Assembly: GCA_014859215.1 (NCBI GenBank)
Contig: JACUUS010000008.1
Coordinates: forward strand, 1-28,324
DNA: 28,324 nucleotides
Source: Dehalococcoidia bacterium
GTDB lineage: Bacteria; Chloroflexota; Dehalococcoidia; SZUA-161
Direction: 5' to 3'
The position numbers and the translations under genes are program-made. The notes under the pieces were generated by a model. The model searched no databases. It had not been told where the DNA came from and saw only the letters and a program-made list of their open reading frames with translations. This document shows, piece after piece, positions 22,461-28,324 of this stretch (position 1 is the stretch's first letter; each line of letters begins with the position of its first letter).

Positions 22461-23477
22461 TCAGGCGCTGCCCCATACCGGGTGCCTTCTCGCCGCCAGG
22501 CGCACAAGGCGGCTGCCCATTTCTCCGTATGTGTACCCTGCTTTTTCCGCGGCGCAGGCCATGCTCGCATCAGCGCTTATGTCGGCATTGGGGTTGACAT
22601 CCAGCACGTGGAAGACGCCGTCCTGAAGCCGCAGATCGATGCGCGCATAATCACGGCATCTCGCTGCTGCATAAGCCGCGCGACATGTGCGCTCAAGTTC
22701 CTCGGCCTCATCTTCAGTCAACCGGGCCGGTACGTGCGCCTGTATGTTCTGGTAGTGAGCTGATTGCGGGATATGCTTGGATTCGTATGTGCAGAGGCGG
22801 TCCCGGATGTCGCCGAAGAAAGAGAAGTCCATTTCCACCGGCGGCAGCATCTCGATCCGTCCATTGCCCCAGAGGGAGACGTGAAACTCGCGTCCGTCGA
22901 GGAAGTCCTCGACCAGCGCCGGCTGGCGATAAATCTGCGCGATATACTCTATCCTCCGGCCAAGCTCCTCGTCTGTAATGACTACGGATTCGCGGGAAAT
23001 ACCTTCACTGCAGTGCTCTCTCACAGGTTTGACAATAGCGGGAAAGGCACAGGCCCCCGGGGGCGGAGGACGATCGAATACTTTCCAGCGGGGAGTCGGC
23101 ACTTCCGAGGTCTCAAGTACATACTTGATCCGGCTCTTCTCCTGTGTTAAAGCCAGGCAATTCGAATCTGCCCCGGTAAATACGAAGCCGGCCCTCTCCA
23201 GGTACCACGCGACCAGCCATTCGCTATGAGGGATCCCAGGTACCGTCTCACACCAGTTGAAAACAATGTGCTCCAGAGGATCATAGGCCTGGAGGGCATA
23301 GTCGAGATCGTTGTCAGATACAGGGGCAAGCGCTACGGGATGTCCGACGGATTCGATCGCAATTGCGAGCCGTTCTGCGAGATGGATGGTCTCTTCTTGC
23401 TCAGCCGATGACCAGTTGAGGTCTATATTGTGAAGAAGCAGGACTGGTATATCTGAAGGATGGGTGTCTACCGGCAC
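22461..23477 (-). CDS. ATP-grasp ligase, D-Ala-D-Ala ligase-like
   Basis: The 338-residue protein has the ATP-grasp fold typical of D-alanine--D-alanine ligase relatives. An N-terminal domain contains the FNWCETVPG-type loop. ATP-binding strands follow with FPAIVKPVREHCSEGIS, then VEDFLDGREFHVSLWGNG, and the metal-binding segment DYARIDLR...FHVLDVNPNADIS. These place it in the family, but the substrate-binding residues do not identify it as a true Ddl. It may ligate another amino acid or peptide, as many uncharacterised members do. The start is GTG 23477, fixed by a good GGAGGT seven bases upstream. No cell-wall genes are adjacent. Family is firm, substrate unknown. Confidence 0.85.
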   Translation of the reverse strand: MPVDTHPSDIPVLLLHNIDLNWSSAEQEETIHLAERLAIAIESVGHPVALAPVSDNDLDYALQAYDPLEHIVFNWCETVPGIPHSEWLVAWYLERAGFVFTGADSNCLALTQEKSRIKYVLETSEVPTPRWKVFDRPPPPGACAFPAIVKPVREHCSEGISRESVVITDEELGRRIEYIAQIYRQPALVEDFLDGREFHVSLWGNGRIEMLPPVEMDFSFFGDIRDRLCTYESKHIPQSAHYQNIQAHVPARLTEDEAEELERTCRAAYAAARCRDYARIDLRLQDGVFHVLDVNPNADISADASMACAAEKAGYTYGEMGSRLVRLAARRHPVWGSA

Positions 23478-23782
23478 CCCGCGGACCTCCGATCTGGCTC
23501 GATTTGCTCTTGCGTATTATAACGCACAACAGGGGGTAAGGAAACCTCATTCGAACATGAAATCTGAAATGAAGGATTTCAACCTCCAGCAGCCGCACAG
23601 GGACCCTGAGGTCCAAACCGGATGCATCGACTATACATTTGTCAAACACATATGTAACAGAGGGCACACTCGTACCATGAGGGGGATACTCACATCCGAA
23701 TCCTTAACCCCGACAAACTTCCTTCTCCCGAGAGCAGGCGAAAGTTGGGACGACGGTTGAAAGCAACTGTGCCCGGCCCAGG
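23478..23782. other. 305-base intergenic region upstream of the ATP-grasp gene
   Basis: On the minus strand a perfect -10 TATAAT (23521-23516) lies between arms of the inverted repeat TGCGT-ATTATA-ACGCA (23511-23526), with only a poor -35 (TTTCCT) upstream. This could be a regulated promoter for the ATP-grasp gene, about 32 bases from its start codon. No other gene or RNA is recognised; a 98-codon plus-strand frame across this region has no family features. Confidence 0.4.
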
Positions 23783-24625
23783 CTATTCTCCCGGGTCAAC
23801 CCCCGGCAACGCCGTAAGATCGTAAATCTGAAAGATCTCCGGCAAGAATACGGTCACACCGGGAACAGCCTGTCCTACGACTTGCTCGAACCTTCGGAGG
23901 CCCACCCGCTGAAGCGGCGGGAAGGCAAGCCTCGGCAAATGGTAATGGGCCTTCAAGGGCTGTGTGAGAGGGCGGAAGAAATCGTCCCAGTGTATGGGGA
24001 CGACAACCGAGGGGCGCACCAGGGGAAGAAGCCACCTGTAATAGGCATCCTCCCTGTGAGCGTACAGGAACAGGATGTCAGCAGGAAATGTTTGCTGCGG
24101 CTGCTCGCCCGGGTCGGTGAGAATCCTGCGCCCGTTGATATGGATGAGGAAGCTGTAATCATCGTCCATCCGGTAATCACGCGCGTTTAGCGGTGCCCTT
24201 AGATCAGGCCGCAGCGGTCCGGGCGAGAACCCGGGTGTTTTCATGTGCTTTGCGCTGAAGACCTCTACCTGGAAGTCTTTCAGCGCCAGATTTGCGCCCG
24301 GCCCTATCTCACGAATGCGCCTATCCGGCACTCCGCATGCGCGCAGCAGGCGGCAGGTATTCGGCGAGCCAAGCGCCGAGGCATCTGTATTGAGAACTAC
24401 CTCCGGGACATCCATGAGGTGATCGAAGTGCGCGTGGGTTACCAGTACGAAATCGCAGGTTCTCACCTTCTGCGCGATCAATCCTCGATCAGGCTCGACA
24501 CGCCCGAACCAGGCTCTCCAGAATGGAATGCGGGTGAAGTAGGGGTCTATTACCAGCACTTGCCCGTTTACGCTGAGCTCGATGCCGGCAACCCCCAGCC
24601 AGCGAAACTGTATCGGACCATTCAT
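23783..24625 (-). CDS. metallo-beta-lactamase-fold hydrolase (UlaG-like)
   Basis: This zinc-dependent hydrolase of 280 residues has the MBL signature THAHFDH (His64, His66, Asp68, His69), a third histidine in SAKHMKTP, the bridging aspartate in ILTDPGE and the distal histidine in VPIHWDDF. The N-terminal FRWLGVAGIELSVNGQVLVIDPY is typical of the UlaG/YtnP-like branch, which hydrolyses lactones or phosphoesters. The substrate is unknown. ATG 24625 is chosen because it has GGGAG upstream and starts the fold directly; the frame is open to 24727. No signal peptide is seen, so it is cytoplasmic. It is divergent from the SDR gene. Confidence 0.87.
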   Translation of the reverse strand: MNGPIQFRWLGVAGIELSVNGQVLVIDPYFTRIPFWRAWFGRVEPDRGLIAQKVRTCDFVLVTHAHFDHLMDVPEVVLNTDASALGSPNTCRLLRACGVPDRRIREIGPGANLALKDFQVEVFSAKHMKTPGFSPGPLRPDLRAPLNARDYRMDDDYSFLIHINGRRILTDPGEQPQQTFPADILFLYAHREDAYYRWLLPLVRPSVVVPIHWDDFFRPLTQPLKAHYHLPRLAFPPLQRVGLRRFEQVVGQAVPGVTVFLPEIFQIYDLTALPGVDPGE

Positions 24626-24698
24626 GTCTCTCTCCCGGCCCTTTCTGTTGACTGCATCTTTCGCCCTTCGGGGAGACTCATGCCTCCCGGGAATCAAT

Positions 24699-24727
24699 AT
24701 ACTATCCCACGAGCTGTCCGTGTGCAA
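24699..24727 (-). promoter_or_regulatory. weak candidate promoter of the MBL-fold gene
   Basis: On the minus strand, TTGCAC (24727-24722) is 17 bases from TAGTAT (24704-24699). Each matches only partly (three and four of six). Confidence 0.25.
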
Positions 24728-24802
24728 TCCGAGTCCTTACCGCTGGCAACAGGATGCTGGCAATGTTCCAAAGCCGAGCTATTCCTCACTGATATTTGCG
24801 GT

Positions 24803-24808
24803 TATAAT
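24803..24808 (+). promoter_or_regulatory. -10 element upstream of the SDR gene
   Basis: A perfect TATAAT lies 43 bases before the SDR start. The -35 region (TATTCC at 24780-24785, 17-base spacer) is poor, so an activator may be needed. Confidence 0.42.
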
Positions 24809-24850
24809 GGGGCATCTCGAATCTTTACCCAGTGTTGGAGGTGCAGTACC

Positions 24851-25624
24851 GTGAGTGACTTCAAAGAGGATATCTTGAAAGGCCGTGTGGCCCTGGTTAC
24901 CGGAGGCGCGACAGGCATTGGCAAGGAAATCGCCCGCACGCTCGGAAAGCATGGCGCCAGGATTGTCATAACCAGCCGCAAGCAGGAGAATCTGGAAGCC
25001 GCGCGCAAAGAGTTCCAGGAACAGGGGATCGAGTGCCTGGCCGTACCTTCCGATGTGCGGAATGCCGAAGCGGTCGAGGCCGTTATCGCGTCCGCCATAA
25101 CGGAATTCGGCGGACTCAATATTATAGTGAACTGCGCTGCCGGGATGTTCCCCGCGCCTATTGAGAGAATGTCCTATAACGGGTTCAAGACTGTCGTCGA
25201 CATCGACCTGCTGGGCACCTACAATGTCACCAAGGCCGCCTACACCGCTTACCTGAAGGAGCACGGCGGCTGCATCGTCAACATCACAGCCCCGTTCGAG
25301 CACTGGGGGGTCAGTTCAATGGCGCATGTCGCGGCGGCCAAGAACGGCATCGAGTCACTGACCAGGACATGCGCGGTTGAATGGGCGCCGCTGGGAATCC
25401 GGGTGAACAGCGTCGCTCCCGGCTTCATCTCCGATACCGAAGGCGTGAAAAGATTTACGGACTCGGTCGAAGTAGAAGTCGACAAATCGCTGAAAGGCAC
25501 TCGACAGGACATGGCTAATGCCGTGCTGTTCCTTGTCAGCGATTCAGCCTCCTTCATCAGCGGCGTATGCATACGCGTTGACGGAGCGGCTACAATCGAC
25601 CTGTTGAGGATGCCCGTCGTGTAG
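24851..25624 (+). CDS. SDR oxidoreductase, 2,4-dienoyl-CoA reductase-like
   Basis: This 257-residue short-chain dehydrogenase has the cofactor loop TGGATGIG (17-24) followed by SRK, suiting NADP(H), and NCAAG (94-98). Many segments resemble peroxisomal 2,4-dienoyl-CoA reductase (DECR2): FKTVVDIDLLGTYNV, IVNITA, AVEWAPLGIRVNSVAPGFIS and the DTEG motif. The usual YxxxK is absent: Lys164 is present, but the Tyr position is Val160. The canonical Asn is Asp119. I recall this Asp-Lys pair as the DECR2 pattern. A role in reducing unsaturated acyl-CoA is inferred. GTG 24851 is chosen because GGAGGTG (24837-24843) lies seven bases upstream. The frame is open to 24245, but that part is antisense to the MBL gene. 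Confidence 0.87.
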   Translation: MSDFKEDILKGRVALVTGGATGIGKEIARTLGKHGARIVITSRKQENLEAARKEFQEQGIECLAVPSDVRNAEAVEAVIASAITEFGGLNIIVNCAAGMFPAPIERMSYNGFKTVVDIDLLGTYNVTKAAYTAYLKEHGGCIVNITAPFEHWGVSSMAHVAAAKNGIESLTRTCAVEWAPLGIRVNSVAPGFISDTEGVKRFTDSVEVEVDKSLKGTRQDMANAVLFLVSDSASFISGVCIRVDGAATIDLLRMPVV

Positions 25625-25647
25625 TCGGGTTACTCAAAGGGGTCACG

Positions 25648-25668
25648 GCAGGCTCTGCGCAGCCCTGC
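25648..25668 (+). terminator. possible terminator after the SDR gene
   Basis: GCAGGCT and AGCCCTGC can pair with one bulge around CTGCGC, just after the SDR stop. The following sequence (TTAGTTTATATG) is only moderately T-rich. Confidence 0.35.
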
Positions 25669-25712
25669 TTAGTTTATATGTAACCCTCGGTCGGTAAGAG
25701 GTACCGAAAGCG

Positions 25713-25868
25713 TTATGGCTGGAAGGGCGGCGGGTCCTGCACCTGCACCTGACGGACTTCGCCCTGTCCCTTATCCCCGCGTACCTGGTCGCCACCGGCG
25801 AGGACTGGAGATGCCAGGGAAATAACCAGAGCAATCACGATCACCAGTACGATAACCAATCTGTTCAT
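25713..25868 (-). CDS. small secreted peptide with signal sequence
   Basis: This 51-residue reading frame starts MNRLVIVLVIVIALVISLASPVLA, which is a clear signal peptide with a likely cleavage after Ala24. The predicted mature part, GGDQVRGDKGQGEV then QVQVQDPPPFQP, is about 27 residues, hydrophilic and proline-rich at the end. A double ribosome-binding site (AGGAGGAGGG) precedes ATG 25868. The frame continues upstream to 25955 without a better start. No homolog is recognised and no function can be assigned. Confidence 0.6.
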   Translation of the reverse strand: MNRLVIVLVIVIALVISLASPVLAGGDQVRGDKGQGEVRQVQVQDPPPFQP

Positions 25869-26171
25869 CGGGAATTCCCTCCTCCTGTTGCAGCAGTCAC
25901 CGGCAAGAAGTATTCTGCGTGACTCCATTCTGGTGGCTCTACAGCTACAATGCAAGTCGCAGGTTTACATCTTCAGCGAGTTCCAGATCGTATCCTACAA
26001 GCCAGCGGCTCAGCCGATGGTACTGCACATATTGAATACAATAGTTTCGCTTGCCAGCAGCCATCCGAAAAATCGTGCATATACCGTGCTTTGTTCGTTT
26101 TCCCGCCACATCTCAATCTGATTGACACTTTGACCTGCGTGTGCTATTCCTCAATCTGGAGGTCAAGCGCG
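25869..26171. other. 303-base intergenic region
   Basis: This gap lies between the divergent secreted-peptide and Fe-S genes. Apart from the promoter at 26122-26150, I see no convincing promoter for the minus-strand peptide, RNA gene or repeat. Confidence 0.4.
26122..26150 (+). promoter_or_regulatory. candidate promoter of the double-cluster Fe-S gene
   Basis: A perfect TTGACA (26122-26127) is followed after 17 bases by TGC-TATTCC (26145-26150), an extended -10 with a weak hexamer. The predicted start near 26157 would leave a leader of only about 15 bases that still contains GGAGG (26158-26162). Confidence 0.45.
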
Positions 26172-26786
26172 ATGCTACCGGCTGATTTCGCCGGACGAAT
26201 CATCGAAAAAGCAAAGTCCCTCTTTGACGTGGCAGGCGCTGTCGCTTTGCCGGACGGCGACTACTTGCTGGTGCTGGGGCTTGAATCGACTTCAGAGCGC
26301 AACCTGGACGATTTCGGGCATGCCGGGGGTGGATTCCAGATGTACGGATTCCGGAAGTATGCTCGTCCCCGGCTGAATTCGCTTCTCAATTTCATTCATG
26401 CCTGTGGTTTTACGGCGGTACCTGTGGGCAGATACGGATATCCACTGGGCGGAGAAACGAACCTGAAGAAACTGGCGGTGACCGCCGGTCTGGGTGCACG
26501 CGGCAAGAGCACCATCATCCTGCACCCTGAATTCGGACCACGCCTGCGCCTCATGGCGGTAAGGACAAACGCTCCGCTCCAGCCATTCGTTTCGGAGACC
26601 GATACTCCGGAAAGAGAGAACGAGATATGCCGGACCTGTTCAACGTGCATAGATGTCTGCCCCACCGGCGTGCTGGAGCCATACCGCATGATCGACCCTG
26701 TCCGCTGCCTTTCGAACATAACTCCGAAGACAGAAGACGGCCGTTCAATTCTGTGCGACGAGTGCCTTCGTCAGTGCCCCGCCTAG
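26172..26786 (+). CDS. short QueG/RdhA-like double [4Fe-4S] protein
   Basis: This 204-residue protein resembles the C-terminal half of epoxyqueuosine reductase (QueG) and reductive dehalogenases. Residues 65-135 (LNSLLNFIHACGFTAVPV, then AVTAGLGARGKSTIILHPEFGPRLRL) match the end of the corrinoid-binding region. Residues 150-204 hold eight cysteines: Cys153/156/159/163 in CRTCSTCIDVCPTG, then Cys179, Cys195, Cys198 and Cys202, enough for two [4Fe-4S] clusters. The chain stops right after the last cysteine (QCPA). Full QueG is about 350 residues, so most of the N-terminal corrinoid part is missing. Stand-alone versions occur in anaerobes, and the function is unknown. ATG 26172 follows GGAGG. 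Confidence 0.8.
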   Translation: MLPADFAGRIIEKAKSLFDVAGAVALPDGDYLLVLGLESTSERNLDDFGHAGGGFQMYGFRKYARPRLNSLLNFIHACGFTAVPVGRYGYPLGGETNLKKLAVTAGLGARGKSTIILHPEFGPRLRLMAVRTNAPLQPFVSETDTPERENEICRTCSTCIDVCPTGVLEPYRMIDPVRCLSNITPKTEDGRSILCDECLRQCPA

Positions 26787-26796
26787 ATATGGCAGT

Positions 26797-27408
26797 CTAT
26801 TTCCGGACAGTACCCAGGGGCAGCACCGTCCTCCCGTAAACCTCATTCCAAATCAAAGCCGTCGCCGCGTAGACCGCGGAGAGTCCGCATACCAAGCCTT
26901 CGTAGCCGGCGATGCGGGTTATGGATGCGTTTCCGGTGGCGTCCCCGATCGCCAGAAGGGCAAACAGCACGATCAGGGTCCCGAAGACGACCTGCAAAGC
27001 CCTGTTTATCTTCAGGGTGCCCACGAACATAATCGCCGTGAACAGGCCCCACATGGACAGGTATGCTACCATCGCGGTTGGCTCCGGGGCCGGACCCCAC
27101 CCAAGCTCCGGCAGGACCAGTAAGCCGACCAGGGTCAGCCAGAAAGAACCATATGAGAGGAAGGCCAGCATGCCGAACGTGTTGTTCTTTCTCCATTCCA
27201 TGACCCCGGCGATTATCTGGGCGATCCCGCCATAGAATATGCCCGTTGCCAGAACCATCGTACCCAGGTCGAAAAGGCCCGCATTATGAAGATTCAAGAG
27301 GACAGTTGTGATACCGAATGCCATAAGACCGAGAGGCGCGGGATTGGCCGTGCTATCCCTGATCCCCGGAATGGGCTCGCCTGCCCGGAAATCGCTCTGC
27401 TCTGACAA
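26797..27408 (-). CDS. acetate/succinate transporter, SatP/YaaH (GPR1/FUN34) family
   Basis: This 203-residue membrane protein has the family signature NPAPLGLMAFG (22-32) and six predicted membrane helices, the usual SatP topology. The family moves acetate and related monocarboxylates across the cytoplasmic membrane, probably with protons or as a channel. The start is TTG 27408 with AGGAG upstream on the minus strand. The gene converges with the Fe-S gene, with only about 10 bases between their stops. Acetate exchange would suit an acetyl-CoA-based anaerobe, but the substrate is inferred. Confidence 0.9.
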   Translation of the reverse strand: MSEQSDFRAGEPIPGIRDSTANPAPLGLMAFGITTVLLNLHNAGLFDLGTMVLATGIFYGGIAQIIAGVMEWRKNNTFGMLAFLSYGSFWLTLVGLLVLPELGWGPAPEPTAMVAYLSMWGLFTAIMFVGTLKINRALQVVFGTLIVLFALLAIGDATGNASITRIAGYEGLVCGLSAVYAATALIWNEVYGRTVLPLGTVRK

Positions 27409-27486
27409 TTAAGCACTCTCCTTTCAAATTCGCTGGCCGAGCCATGTGCCTCAAAGACGAATGCCCGGCCTTCGCCCACCCTGTCT

Positions 27487-27516
27487 ATTCTAATGTACCA
27501 GTCTCAAGCGGGACAA
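27487..27516 (-). promoter_or_regulatory. candidate promoter of the SatP-like gene
   Basis: On the minus strand, TTGTCC (27516-27511) is 18 bases from TAGAAT (27492-27487, four of six). The predicted leader is about 70 bases. Confidence 0.35.
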
Positions 27517-27548
27517 GTCCCTTGAGAGCATACCTGGTCATCCAGCTA

Positions 27549-27577
27549 TTGTGCACAGGCGTCCTGTCCGGTATAAT
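27549..27577 (+). promoter_or_regulatory. promoter of the GNAT gene
   Basis: TTGTGC (27549-27554) and a perfect TATAAT (27572-27577) are 17 bases apart, 35 bases before the GTG start of the acetyltransferase gene. Confidence 0.5.
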
Positions 27578-27611
27578 CGCGCCCATAGCAAGGCATGTTG
27601 GGAGTGCAGGC

Positions 27612-28259
27612 GTGACCAACTTCAGAATAAGGCCTGCCCGGCCGCAGGATGCTTCCTTCCTGGCATGGGTCATGCTCACAGCCGGCCGCTCTCACCTTCA
27701 GAGAGGAATCTGGGACATAATCATCGCGAGGCCCGAACATGAATGCCTCACCTTCCTCAAGCACCTGTCCGTCACCGACGAGCCTCACATGTGTCACTAT
27801 TCCGTCTTCCTCGTGGCGGAGACAGACGGCCGGCCCGCAGCCGCACTCAGCGCGTATGATCCGGTTAACCTGGGCGAGGAAACGGTAGCGCTGGGGATGC
27901 CCGCAGTGATGCAGAAGATGGGGCTCACGGAGGAAGATATGGCATCAGGGCAGCAGGGGCTGCAGGCTTTCATGACCTGCCATATCGACCCCTATGACGG
28001 CGCATGGATCGTGGAGAGCGTAGCAGCGCTTCCGGGATTCCGCAGGCAGGGCGCAATAAGCCTCCTGTTGGGGGAAATCCTTGAGGAAGGGCGGCGAAGA
28101 GGCTTTCGTCTGGCGCAGGTGGGCTCTTATATCGACAATATCCCGGCACAGCGCGCCTACGGTAAGGCCGGTTTCAAGCTCCTCGATGAGAAACGGCACC
28201 CGGATTTCGAAAGAGAAATCGGCTGTCCCGGGATGGCAAGGTTTCTGCGGGACCTGTAG
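27612..28259 (+). CDS. GNAT family N-acetyltransferase
   Basis: GNAT enzymes transfer an acetyl group from acetyl-CoA to an amine. The 215-residue protein starts MTNFRIRPARPQDASFLAWV. The acetyl-CoA-binding motif A is seen as ESVAALPGFRRQGAISLLLGEIL, and motif B as DNIPAQRAYGKAGFKLLDEKR. The 100-residue middle part varies in this family and gives no substrate clue. GTG 27612 follows GGGAG by seven bases. The upstream open frame to 27444 contains the promoter and is not thought to be translated. Confidence 0.87.
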   Translation: MTNFRIRPARPQDASFLAWVMLTAGRSHLQRGIWDIIIARPEHECLTFLKHLSVTDEPHMCHYSVFLVAETDGRPAAALSAYDPVNLGEETVALGMPAVMQKMGLTEEDMASGQQGLQAFMTCHIDPYDGAWIVESVAALPGFRRQGAISLLLGEILEEGRRRGFRLAQVGSYIDNIPAQRAYGKAGFKLLDEKRHPDFEREIGCPGMARFLRDL

Positions 28260-28324
28260 GCGGTCCGGTCTTACCCTTCTTACATTGTACATCGCCTCCT
28301 ATTGACCACGTCCAGATTACCCAA

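Noticed and set aside
23464..23760. 98-codon plus-strand frame
   Set aside because: It covers the start and promoter of the ATP-grasp gene on the other strand and shows no domain-like pattern.
24245..24850. 202-codon N-terminal extension of the SDR frame
   Set aside because: It is antisense to the MBL-fold gene, and GTG 24851 has GGAGGTG directly upstream.

Overview
This window looks like part of the chromosome of an anaerobic bacterium in the Chloroflexota, most likely a Dehalococcoidia-type lineage. The evidence is the housekeeping order (recA-recX-rny-ymdB, and tRNA-tuf-rpmG-secE-nusG-rplK-rplA...rplJ-rplL), a nickel carbon-monoxide dehydrogenase, several iron-sulfur proteins related to corrinoid/queuosine enzymes, and frequent TTG/GTG starts. 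The lineage call is inference from remembered gene order and protein style; no search was run. I saw no insertion sequence, prophage, CRISPR array or clear genomic island.

Layout. (1) 156-6024, plus strand: recA, recX, RNase Y, a YmdB-type phosphodiesterase, a PHP phosphoesterase, fabZ and a zinc-finger membrane protein, tightly packed with TAATG and GTGA overlaps. (2) 6021-9849: a YacL-type PIN-TRAM protein, ispD, ispF and cysS, coupled by ATGA overlaps; this resembles the Bacillus yacL-ispD-ispF-(gltX-cysE)-cysS order. (3) 9846-17495: a near-consensus promoter overlapping the cysS stop codon drives tRNA-Thr, tRNA-Tyr, tRNA-Thr, tuf, rpmG, secE, nusG, rplK and rplA. A two-gene acyl-CoA module follows (an HMG-CoA-synthase-like protein fused to a DUF35 zinc-ribbon/OB domain, then an SCP-x-type thiolase), then an L10 leader with an attenuator, rplJ, rplL and radC. 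A strong hairpin at 18250-18282 ends this block.

(4) 18300-21698, minus strand except for one tRNA: a solitary cooS and a multi-cluster Fe-S protein with a winged-helix-like N-terminus, with tRNA-Pro on the plus strand between them. Back-to-back promoters serve cooS and the tRNA. (5) 22142-28259, scattered single genes on both strands: a DUF3243 protein, an ATP-grasp ligase, a metallo-beta-lactamase-fold hydrolase, a 2,4-dienoyl-CoA-reductase-like SDR, a tiny secreted peptide, a short QueG/RdhA-like double [4Fe-4S] protein, an acetate-type transporter (SatP/YaaH) and a GNAT acetyltransferase.

The most interesting object is the acyl-CoA module inside the ribosomal operon (13724-16329). Its order recalls the archaeal thiolase/DUF35/HMG-CoA synthase channeling complex, but two components are fused. 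By my by-eye alignment, all three catalytic residues of the synthase half are replaced, while the thiolase keeps its nucleophile. The MEP-pathway genes ispD and ispF lie in the same window, which argues against a role in mevalonate synthesis. The module may therefore be a repurposed, scaffold-type acyl-CoA condensing system.
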